Assembly (NCBI RefSeq): GCF_009557615.1
Contig: NZ_CP045652.1
Location: forward strand, 1,736,001 to 1,800,000
Origin: Sphingobacteruim zhuxiongii
GTDB lineage: Bacteria > Bacteroidota > Bacteroidia > Sphingobacteriales > Sphingobacteriaceae
Length of the DNA: 64,000 nt
Direction: 5' to 3'
Position 1 is the stretch's first letter. The number at the start of each line of letters is the position of its first letter. The position numbers and the translations under genes were made by a program. The notes under the pieces are model-generated. The model was not told the DNA's origin, did not search any database, and saw nothing but the letters and a program-made list of their open reading frames with translations. Of the stretch, positions 1 through 7,562 are shown piece by piece.

Positions 1-2
1 TC

Positions 3-620
3 CATAGCTTTTCAACTATCTTGGGAGGAGTTGGTAAAACGGAAGCTCAAGCTTTCGCGGTTGCAGTAGATCGGTTAAACCTCGCCAATAAAAATTATGA
101 TGTAGAATTTAAAGCAGCTATTAAGAAGATTAATGACTATTATGCTCAAAATTGCAGTCAGATATTAACTAGGGCCGAAAGCTTGCTGAATGCTGGTGAA
201 TATACACAAGCATTTGCTCAAATAGACTTAATTCCGAATATTCAGGATGGGGGATGCATTGACCGCTATAATAGCATCTTTGCTCGTCTTTGGAAAATCT
301 ATAATACCCACTATTGTGAAAATCAAATCAGTAAAGCCAACTTAATATGGTCCACGAATCCTACGATAGAAGGGGCACAGGAAGCCGGGCGATTTTTACA
401 AGGAATCGATTTAAATGGTAATTGTAAAGACAGCTTTCAACAATTAGCAACGGGAATTCGTGAAAAGCTAATTAATGATCAATTCGATGAAAAGGAATGG
501 AGACGTATGGTGCTATCTGGCATTGTTGAAATTGAGAAAAATAAATTGGAAGCTATTCGTGATATTACTTCATCCTATTATAATCGTCTGGCAGGGGATA
601 CCTACCTAATAATTCCCTGA
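3..620 (+). CDS. C-terminal part of an unknown protein (runs off the left edge)
   Basis: The reading frame is open from the first bases of the window, so the true start lies outside; a TTG at 21 is only a possible internal start. About 205 residues are visible. They look mostly helical, with scattered cysteines (NCSQ, GGCID, HYCEN, GNCKD), and contain a stretch resembling a short helical repeat near ESLLNAGEYTQAF. I do not recognise the family. LGGVGKT near the left edge resembles a ParA-type P-loop, but nothing ParA-like follows. A hairpin terminator lies about 35 bp after the stop, so this is probably the last gene of a transcript. Function unknown. Confidence 0.6.
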   Translation, partial: HSFSTILGGVGKTEAQAFAVAVDRLNLANKNYDVEFKAAIKKINDYYAQNCSQILTRAESLLNAGEYTQAFAQIDLIPNIQDGGCIDRYNSIFARLWKIYNTHYCENQISKANLIWSTNPTIEGAQEAGRFLQGIDLNGNCKDSFQQLATGIREKLINDQFDEKEWRRMVLSGIVEIEKNKLEAIRDITSSYYNRLAGDTYLIIP

Positions 621-655
621 TTTTATTAGTGATTTCATACTCAAATTTTTATAGT

Positions 656-696
656 AAAAGTCAGCGTCCTTCATTGGATAGCTGACTTTTCTTTTT
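656..696 (+). terminator. Rho-independent terminator after the left-edge gene
   Basis: A 10-bp perfect stem (AAAAGTCAGC paired with GCTGACTTTT, 656-665 with 681-690) encloses a 15-nt loop and is followed by CTTTTT. It lies just downstream of the stop at 620. Confidence 0.8.
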
Positions 697-1087
697 AAGA
701 TTTTTCAAGGTGTTTACTTTATAATACATCGTGTTTTGTTCGGGAGATAACCCGAAAAAATTGGTAAATGATCGAAGCATTCTCGAAGGAATCTCGAAGG
801 GTGTGTATCAAAAGTACAGTATTCTGTATTTTTTTTTAAAGAGGGTTTTATTCATTTAGACGGAGGAGTGCATGACATTAATATCTTAGTAGAAGCAAGT
901 ATATTTTAATTGGGCATATCTTGGTCAGGCATTCTATCTGTTTCTTTAAACTCGGGGATACTTGAGCGGGTACTAAAGCCAATAAGAAATTATAACGATG
1001 AATGTAATTTTAGGCGTTACGGTAAATTGGAAGGAAATATTTAGTAGATGAAATGAGTAATTGGAATAAAGGGGCTCAACCCTTATT
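697..1087. other. Non-coding stretch, no gene seen
   Basis: I find no convincing gene here. There is a small hairpin (TTCGGG, 739-744, with CCCGAA, 751-756) and a short direct repeat of TCTCGAAGG (781-799). An in-frame stretch around 838-909 ends in a stop and could be the decayed tail of a lost gene, but it is too short to assign. Confidence 0.4.
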
Positions 1088-1585
1088 CTATTTAAATAAA
1101 TTAATGATAGTTTTTAGAGGTAGAAACATTCGATTTGACGTTTTCAAAGGCACAAATCCAAGTTTAGCATAGAATTTTGTGGCAATATCATTAATTGGAT
1201 CGACAACGACTGCATGATTTCCAACAAGTGCGCTTATTTCCACGATTCGTTTTAACGCATCGATAAGTAATGCTTGCCCTAGTTTGTTTCCTTGGTAATC
1301 TTTATGAACTGCTAAACGACCTATTATGACTACAGGTATTTCTGAATACTTTAAAGACTTTGCTAAATCTTCTGGAATGTCTGAAAGGTTTATGCTATTC
1401 GAAGAAAGCGTATAATAGCCAATTACATCATTGCCTTTATCAGCAATAACATAACAAACAGCTAATCGCTTTTTGATGTAATGATTTGCATATAGTTTTA
1501 GGTAATTATCTAATTCATCAATCCCACAAGAGAAGTTTTTGCGGTTATGATTTTTTTCTAAAACTGTCGAAATTGGAATTGCAAC
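1088..1585 (-). pseudogene. GNAT acetyltransferase toxin (TacT/AtaT-like), 5' end removed by an IS
   Basis: On the minus strand the frame encodes about 165 residues of a GNAT N-acetyltransferase. An NFSCGIDELDNYL segment near the N-terminus matches the DxxxFxCGxxxLDxYL pattern of TacT/KacT/AtaT-type toxins, VIIGRLAVHKDYQGNKLGQ is the acetyl-CoA-binding region, and the C-terminus has ATKFYAKLGFVPL. In that family the enzyme acetylates aminoacyl-tRNA and is paired with an upstream RHH (DUF1778) antitoxin. Here the first codons run directly into the inverted repeat of the IS at 1580, there is no ATG, and a TAA precedes the frame. Only a few N-terminal residues seem lost, but the start, promoter and any antitoxin gene are gone. 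Confidence 0.8.
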
Positions 1586-1602
1586 TTAAAAGTGGAGACT
1601 TT

Positions 1603-2455
1603 TTATGCCACTAATAAACTAGTTGATTTATAAAATTTTTCCATTTCATTTGGTGTTTTATTACCTAATCCAGAATGGATTCTTTTTTGATGGTAAAATC
1701 CTTCGATGTATCTAAAGATTTCTAATCTCGCAGCTTCCCTGTTTGCAAATTTTCTGTGATAAACTAATTCACATTTTAGTGTTTTGAAGAAGCTTTCCGC
1801 GACTGCGTTATCCCAACAATTACCTTTCCTGCTCATACTTTGGATAATTTCATTTTTTCCTAATAAAGACTTAAACTCGTTTGCATGCATATTGAGCACC
1901 TCTATCTGAGTGGAAAATCAGACCCTGTTTTACATTCCTTTGGCAATAGCCATTTTAAGTGCTTTTAAAGTTGTATGCTCTGCCGTCATGTCATTACTGA
2001 ACGACCAACCTATGATTTTTCTATCGGCAAGGTCGATAACAGTAGTAAGATACAGCCATCCTGATCCAGTCTTGATGTAGGTAATATCACCAACCCATTT
2101 TTGCGATAGGCCATCTGTAAAGAAATTTCTTCCAAGGAGATTCTCAGCAAGTTGAAACTGTGTTTGGAATCTGTCGTTATCTTAAATTTCTTCCGAATCT
2201 TGCTTCTTAGATTCAATTTTCTCATCAATCTGGCGACATAAGACGTGATATTTTATGATTTTTCTTATTCAGTTCTAAAGTAATTCGAGGACTGCCGTAT
2301 ATTTGGTCACTGTCCTGATGTTCTTGTTTTACCAGTATAGATAATTCCTCTGTTCTCTTATCTCTGTTGCTTTTTGGTCTAGAAATCCATTTGTAAAACG
2401 AACTACTGCTTGTATTTATAATCTTGCACATCTTTTCAACTGCGAATAGGTTCAT
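1603..2455 (-). pseudogene. IS3-family transposase OrfB, broken by several frameshifts
   Basis: Three minus-strand pieces together cover an IS3/IS150-type integrase. The N-terminal piece (2225-2455) has the helix-turn-helix region with DQIYGSPRI, the middle (about 1900-2228) has LMRKLNLRSKIRKKF and, in shifted frames, the first catalytic-Asp region and IFHSDRGAQYAC, and the C-terminal piece (1603-1899) has SRKGNCWDNAVAESFF and the YHQKRIHSGLG region. One frameshift is visible near 1880, where an extra A separates QYAC from NEFKSLLG. The enzyme cannot be made as one chain, so the element is not autonomous. Confidence 0.8.
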
Positions 2456-2499
2456 ATGCGATTTTATGAACTCATATTTTCTCAGTCGCCCTTGGAAAA

Positions 2500-2761
2500 G
2501 ATGGCTACCGCCTTTTTAAGATTACGTTTTCTAATTCTGCTTCCTTTAAACGCTTTTTAACTCCCTAATCTCTTGCTCCTCTGGAGTTAATTTATCATTC
2601 TTTGGTAATAGTGTACCTCCATTATATCTAGGATCTACACGCCATTTACTTAATCTACTTGCATCTAGATCCAACTCTTTTGCTGCTTCCAAAACCGAGC
2701 CCTTTAGAGAGGACAACTCTACTGCCATTTTTTTAAATGACTCATCAAATATTCTTGCCAT
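2500..2761 (-). pseudogene. IS3-family OrfA, frameshifted
   Basis: The piece starting at 2761 encodes a helix-turn-helix OrfA protein (MARIFDESFKKMAVELSSLK at the N-terminus) but stops after 71 residues. A one-base shift near 2550 restores the usual OrfA tail, KRLKEAELENVILKKAVAIF, which then reads to about 2500. This looks like a single-base deletion in a normal OrfA of roughly 85-95 residues. Confidence 0.75.
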
Positions 2762-2817
2762 GTCTTAACAAATTTAATTCTATTTTATTTTAAATCTGTC
2801 TCCACTTAAAGGTAGCA

Positions 2818-3231
2818 ACTCCACCCGACGAAGTGCAGGCCCCGATCAGAGTAAACGGCGAAGAACTTTCGGAAAAGCAACAGGAGGCTTTCCGCAATGG
2901 TGAAGTGGTGGAACTCAAAGACGGAACGAAAATCCAGCACTCGGCAACGGACAATAAGGGCATCCGTTCAGACCGTAAACGGCTTATCCTATCCGTGCTA
3001 TTGGACGGTGGTATATCCTACTTGGTATTCCGTGGAATCAAGAACCTAAGAGGTAGGCTCGAACCACAAAGTGAGGGGTACAGCGAGGGGTACAACCGTG
3101 CATTGGCCGACATGATGATGACCGACAAAAAGCTAAGGGAAAAAGGGAACGAGAAAACCGTTCAAGACCTTGCGCAACATCTTCATGATAAACAAGAGAG
3201 CAGGGGCTATACCCGTACCCTTGCGAGGTAA
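2818..3231 (+). pseudogene. 3' fragment of a DUF3945-like conjugative-element protein
   Basis: The frame is open from the IS boundary at 2818; the first possible start is a GTG at 2833. It encodes about 137 residues beginning TPPDEVQAPIRVNGEELSEK. The VNGEELSEKQQEAFRNGEVV motif is typical of the DUF3945 module found in large proteins of Bacteroidota conjugative transposons, and the rest is a charged tail. The full-length family members I know of are several hundred residues, so the 5' part has been lost at the IS. The stop overlaps the start of the next gene (TAATG), so the two were once co-translated. Inference: remnant of an integrative conjugative element. Confidence 0.6.
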
Positions 3232-3854
3232 TGGTATTTCTCCAATTGAAAGCCGAAGTACGGAACTTCTTTGCTCCCTATATGGATATGGCCGAGGATA
3301 AAATTCTGTTTCCCTATACATTGGGGAATCAGGTCATAGACCAGGAACGTTGGAGCGAAAACGGTGTTCGTATTCCAGTAAGCAAAGGTGTATGGTTGGC
3401 GACGGACAGCTTACCTGTATCCGTCACCGACCTTTTCATCGGTCATTCGGCTGGCGATATAATGTGCTTCTGCCATCATTACCCCAATTGGATTGATCCA
3501 CACCGTCCGAGTGCGTTTACTTCCTTGGGGTTATTGCCGACCAAAGAACAGTTTACTTGGCTAAAATCCCTTTTCACCAATGCCAAAATACATACGGTAT
3601 TTGACGGGGGGATAAGTGGCCGCGTAGCCGATTGTAAAGTGGCAACGTGGCAGATCGGCAAGAGTGCAAGGTTTACCCTTGTTGATGAACATGGCGAATT
3701 TTATTGCAACAAAAAGAGATACCGTATTCCGGTCGGTAATTTTTCATTGAACCGTTTTGAAAAATTGTCGGGTATCCGTGCGGGTATCAGAACCCATAAA
3801 CCCAAAGCACCATTTGAAACGTTCTACCAATCCTTTACGAACGGGCTAATCTGA
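3231..3854 (+). CDS. Conserved hypothetical protein of conjugative elements, possible degenerate Toprim fold
   Basis: This 207-residue protein starts on the stop codon of the preceding fragment (TAATG overlap). I recognise it only as a companion of DUF3945-type genes in Bacteroidota mobile elements. The middle has an order reminiscent of a Toprim domain: DLFIGHSAGDIMCF about where the conserved Glu motif would be, and HTVFDGGISGRVADCKVA about where the DxD motif would be. Neither acidic signature is intact, so any Toprim relation would be structural rather than catalytic; this is inference. No signal peptide or membrane segment is seen. A strong terminator follows. Since its upstream partner is beheaded, expression is uncertain. 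Confidence 0.55.
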   Translation: MVFLQLKAEVRNFFAPYMDMAEDKILFPYTLGNQVIDQERWSENGVRIPVSKGVWLATDSLPVSVTDLFIGHSAGDIMCFCHHYPNWIDPHRPSAFTSLGLLPTKEQFTWLKSLFTNAKIHTVFDGGISGRVADCKVATWQIGKSARFTLVDEHGEFYCNKKRYRIPVGNFSLNRFEKLSGIRAGIRTHKPKAPFETFYQSFTNGLI

Positions 3855-3869
3855 ACCAGCCCACCCGCA

Positions 3870-3902
3870 CCCCTGATCCTTAATTGGGTCAGGGGTTTTG
3901 TT
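3870..3902 (+). terminator. Rho-independent terminator
   Basis: A 10-bp GC-rich stem (CCCCTGATCC, 3870-3879, with GGGTCAGGGG, 3886-3895, one G-T wobble) encloses a 6-nt loop and is followed by TTTTGTTG. It closes the conjugative-element remnant and lies between convergent genes. Confidence 0.85.
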
Positions 3903-3932
3903 GTATTGTGAATTACAATTCTGTTGCGGCTT

Positions 3933-4520
3933 TTAAATCGACTCTTCAACAAAGTTTAGTTCTCCATCTAAAAAGCTTACAAGATTATTAAGAATCAGTA
4001 AGGAACATTGTAATAGCTCTCTATCTCTTCCATTATCTGCATTGAGAACTTTATTCCCATGAAAAAGGTTGTTTCTTATGGTACGAATATGTAAAGTTAA
4101 AACTTCCAATTGTTCAATATTTGTCTGTCTTTTATCTTGCCATAAGTATTTTCCATCCTTTTTAACCAATTTTTTTGGAGGATTAGAATTGATGTATTGA
4201 ATTGCATTTTGAAGTTTTTCTGTAATCCCTTTATCCAGCCAAATTTTATAATCTATTTTCTTTTTACTCGTAAAACCATCCCAATGAACAGTGCCATCCG
4301 GTTTTATGAAATCGTCATATTTAAGGAGAAACTCAAATCGAGAAAAGTATAAAAAGAATTTTATAATTATTTCCTGATAGGATGGATCTAAATTCTCTTT
4401 GAATTTTTGATAAAGCTGATCTGTTGGTGTTATCATTTGATACTCTCTAAGTTTTTTTTCAATATAATTAAAGGTTTTGAAATAATGTAAGCGATAAAGA
4501 GAAATATCCGTATTTTGCAA
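3933..4520 (-). CDS. HEPN-domain protein (Rx4H motif), candidate ribonuclease
   Basis: This 195-residue protein is largely helical and carries IRTIRNNLFHGNK, in which R149 and H154 form the R-x4-H motif of HEPN domains; the following Gly is also typical. HEPN proteins with this motif are often metal-independent RNases used in toxin-antitoxin, abortive-infection and CRISPR-linked systems. A YFSRFEFLLKYDDF segment near residues 58-72 is the usual earlier helix of these all-helical domains. No nucleotidyltransferase (MNT) partner gene is seen next to it. It is transcribed divergently from the defence operon starting at 4716, so the 195-bp gap probably holds both promoters. A silent HEPN-fold protein rather than an RNase is also possible. 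Confidence 0.6.
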   Translation of the reverse strand: MQNTDISLYRLHYFKTFNYIEKKLREYQMITPTDQLYQKFKENLDPSYQEIIIKFFLYFSRFEFLLKYDDFIKPDGTVHWDGFTSKKKIDYKIWLDKGITEKLQNAIQYINSNPPKKLVKKDGKYLWQDKRQTNIEQLEVLTLHIRTIRNNLFHGNKVLNADNGRDRELLQCSLLILNNLVSFLDGELNFVEESI

Positions 4521-4715
4521 GAAACGTAATTTATTACCTTATATTATATGTAATTTTAAAGACTGAAACACAAGCATATAACTTATTATTTCAGTAAAAA
4601 CAGCCTTTACTGGTTTTTTGACACTTCTAAGTCTACATAATTAACCGAGCTTGTTTCTCCAAGAAGGGAATACTATGGACAAATGGGGTTCGAGGTAATA
4701 AGAAATTGAGAATGT

Positions 4716-7562
4716 ATGAAATATTTAGAATGGAACAATATCATATCGGCATATTTTTTCAATCCTGCAAACGCAGGTAAGGATATTTATTTGTATTTAA
4801 CCAAGAGTGATATTATCAGCATAGGTAGGCCATATTTCATAGAAGAAACAGAAGAAGATATTTGGATTGATTATATAGCTTCAATTAAGCGTGGCGTTCC
4901 GGGGTCAAGTGGAAATGTGATAGCAAAAGCAAAATTTGCTCACTCAAAAAATAACTTGCTAAATTCAAAACGTCAAGACGGGAGTCCGCTTGAAATTGAC
5001 GGTGTACCTGTTGTTTATCCACCTTACATTGCTTACTTGGTTTTTATTGTGCTTCCGTTAATTGAAGGTGTTGATAGCAATAGCCAAAGAGCAAATAATT
5101 ATTACAGAAGACTTGAAACCTTCCTGCAAAACAACCAAATAAACGAAAACATCGGGACAAATGATTTTCGCAACAATCAAATTAATCGTTTGTGGGAGGA
5201 TTTAGCAAGCTGGGCAAACTTAAAAAATAACGGTGATTTTGGTTGTTTCAATGTTATCCCATTTACAAACGAAAATTGGGTCTATGTTGGAAAGGTTTTT
5301 TCGCAATGTGTATTACCACCAAAATTTTTAAATCGTTTACCGGAATTATTTGAATCTATGAGTTTAGTTCCCAATACCTTTTATGAAGACCATTTTTTGC
5401 GAGAAAAAATAAAAAACAGTAGGACGAATTTAATACCTAAAAGTACGTTAGGCTTTTTGAAGAAAGATGATGAATTGTCAAGCTCTATCATTCAAACTAT
5501 ACAACGACAATATAAAAAATGGACAGGTGAAACACACGAAGAAATAGAAGAAGGAGCAATAATACGAAAGAAAAGAAATTATACTGTGGCACCTTTATTT
5601 CTTCAATTTAAAGTAAATACCAATGACGAAGAGATTAAATTTTCGTACAGAATGTATTCTTCAAATGACTATCCCGAAGATTTAAAATTTGGAGAACACG
5701 AGAATTTGTATGAAATAAACGGTTGGTCAAAAACGTTACCTATTGAATTCAAAGAAAACCTTGAACTTAAGGACAATTTCAACAAATGGATTGCGAAGTT
5801 TTCTAACCGTGATGTGAGGCTATTCATAAGTGCTGGGACATTTCAGTTGAGCAATGATTATTGGATTGAAACGGACGTTCTCTCAAAAACAGAACGAATG
5901 TATCTGCTGTGCAAAAATGAGAAGCAAGAAATAATCAAAGAATGGGGAAGTACATTTGTCAACGGAGATTTCAAACAAGAAGATTTTGAAGGCTTGCCAG
6001 AAAACTATTCATTGTTTTGGTTTCGCAATCCTACACAAGGACTTTATGAAATTCCACTTCTTACATTATACACTGAAAAACGGATTGAATTAATTGGTGG
6101 ACTAAAGGTGAATTTCAGAACGTATGTAAATGATTATTTGCCGGAAGTTGAAATTGTAAATGCGGACGGTAACGAAAAAGTTTATTTGCAATACAAAGAA
6201 ACAGATGATAAAATTTTCCTTTCAAAAAAGCAGTCACTAAATAACCGTTGGTTATTACCCGAAAGAACAGCAATAGGTGCCGATTTCTATATAAAAGTAG
6301 AAAACGAGAACTTTTCGGGAAATGAACTTCCATACAACTTGATTTCATCAGACAACACGGCAATTCAAGTTGATGACTCTAAATTACCGAAAAGGGATTC
6401 CTTTGGCAGAAACATTACAACTGATGTGGAGCAATACTGTTTAGGTAGCAATATCGTTAATCCTAACAAGTCAAGTCAAAGATATTTCTGTCATTTAAGC
6501 TCAATGTTCACTTCCACTAAAAAGGAGGTTGCAACTAACATTTCAACTACCATACTCAATAATCATAACGGAAATAAACTTTGTAGCTTTCTTTCTCTAA
6601 AAGCTGAACTTACAACCGAAGAGTTTTTCAGAGCATTTGAGTTTTATTATTCGAAAGAGTTTTCGGAGCAACAAATAAACTCAAACTTTAATCTCACCAG
6701 ACTTAAAAGAGCCTCATTGAATTATTATGATTTCATTGGATTACTTGATTATGATTATGAGACTAAAAATGTCATTTTAAGCCCGCCCCAATTTATTTTC
6801 ATTCCGACAACACGAGGGAGAAAAGTTTTGCTAATAGGTGCAAGAGATTCTGCCTTGGTTGAAGCAATCGTAAATACTGCACCTAAGCACAATTTACAAG
6901 TTGAAATAACAAGGCAATTTGTTTCAAACGAGCGATTGCTTTTACCTGATGTAGTCACAGTTAAGGCATTTGAACAAACATCAACAGATAATTATGGAGA
7001 GAATTGCTTGAAAGCTTTTGCAGATGAATTGAGAATAAAGTTGTCAAATGATTATTTTCCGCAAGTTGCACTTCAAGATTTTTCAGCAAATATCATAGAC
7101 TACGAGAGGACAGTGCAGCAGACCAATGAAAATGACTATGATTGGGCGAGGTATATTTTCAATCCTGAAACCTTAATTTTTGAAAAGAGCGAAACACCAA
7201 CTTTTGACAAATCATTTTCGTTGATAAAATACAAATTGAATGAATATACTCATCAATTCAAACTTTGGAAAGACAATAAGAGCTATCAAATTGACATGAA
7301 TTGGGGAAGGTTTATTGCATTGAAGCATTGCAATAAAAATGTGATTTTGTTTGATAGCACAAGTAAAAAAGTTGCTATTCCAATCGAAATGCCTTTGCCA
7401 AGATTATTGTCGGAAGCTATTATGTTGTTAAGTGGATTAGCCCCCGATTTCAAAGTGATAGATGGGAAGAAATACAGGATATATGAAAATGTAATTGGGA
7501 TTTTCACTCAAAATTTGTTCAGATTAAAATTAGGCCAGACTCCAATAGATAAAACATTATGA
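4716..7562 (+). CDS. Large unknown protein, first gene of the Druantia-like defence operon
   Basis: This 948-residue protein is the first gene of the operon; its stop overlaps the helicase start by 4 bp (ATGA), implying coupled translation and probably a physical partnership. I see no nuclease, ATPase or methylase signature and no signal peptide. The N-terminal part has WIDYIASIKRGVPGS and a VVYPPYIAYLVFIVLPLIEG helix. The region around residues 650-710 (TTEEFFRAFEFYYSKEF, then YYDFIGLLDYDY) resembles a winged-helix-like segment. The C-terminus has DWARYIFNPETL and MPLPRLLSEAIMLLSGLAP. Size and position resemble DruH, which precedes DruE in type III Druantia, but DruG of type II is an alternative. 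Family assignment is inference from context. Confidence 0.75.
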   Translation: MKYLEWNNIISAYFFNPANAGKDIYLYLTKSDIISIGRPYFIEETEEDIWIDYIASIKRGVPGSSGNVIAKAKFAHSKNNLLNSKRQDGSPLEIDGVPVVYPPYIAYLVFIVLPLIEGVDSNSQRANNYYRRLETFLQNNQINENIGTNDFRNNQINRLWEDLASWANLKNNGDFGCFNVIPFTNENWVYVGKVFSQCVLPPKFLNRLPELFESMSLVPNTFYEDHFLREKIKNSRTNLIPKSTLGFLKKDDELSSSIIQTIQRQYKKWTGETHEEIEEGAIIRKKRNYTVAPLFLQFKVNTNDEEIKFSYRMYSSNDYPEDLKFGEHENLYEINGWSKTLPIEFKENLELKDNFNKWIAKFSNRDVRLFISAGTFQLSNDYWIETDVLSKTERMYLLCKNEKQEIIKEWGSTFVNGDFKQEDFEGLPENYSLFWFRNPTQGLYEIPLLTLYTEKRIELIGGLKVNFRTYVNDYLPEVEIVNADGNEKVYLQYKETDDKIFLSKKQSLNNRWLLPERTAIGADFYIKVENENFSGNELPYNLISSDNTAIQVDDSKLPKRDSFGRNITTDVEQYCLGSNIVNPNKSSQRYFCHLSSMFTSTKKEVATNISTTILNNHNGNKLCSFLSLKAELTTEEFFRAFEFYYSKEFSEQQINSNFNLTRLKRASLNYYDFIGLLDYDYETKNVILSPPQFIFIPTTRGRKVLLIGARDSALVEAIVNTAPKHNLQVEITRQFVSNERLLLPDVVTVKAFEQTSTDNYGENCLKAFADELRIKLSNDYFPQVALQDFSANIIDYERTVQQTNENDYDWARYIFNPETLIFEKSETPTFDKSFSLIKYKLNEYTHQFKLWKDNKSYQIDMNWGRFIALKHCNKNVILFDSTSKKVAIPIEMPLPRLLSEAIMLLSGLAPDFKVIDGKKYRIYENVIGIFTQNLFRLKLGQTPIDKTL

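Larger units (their letters stand above)
1580..2817 (-). mobile_element. Decayed IS3-family insertion sequence
   Basis: The element is bounded by imperfect 20-bp inverted repeats that match at 16 of 20 positions. The left end begins TGCAACTTAAAAGTGGAGAC at 1580; the right end, read inward, begins TGCTACCTTTAAGTGGAGAC from 2817. Both start with TG, as in IS3-family ends. Length is about 1238 bp, normal for the family. It carries remnants of orfA and orfB on the minus strand, both frameshifted. I see no target duplication (AAT on the left, ACT on the right). One flank is a toxin gene and the other a conjugative-element gene, so the junction may result from a deletion or recombination after insertion. 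Confidence 0.8.

Noticed and set aside
30..50. ParA-like P-loop GGVGKT
   Set aside because: The rest of the sequence lacks ParA switch motifs and the match is short; taken as coincidence.
3933..4520. HEPN-MNT toxin-antitoxin pair
   Set aside because: No nucleotidyltransferase gene (GSxxRG) lies on either side.
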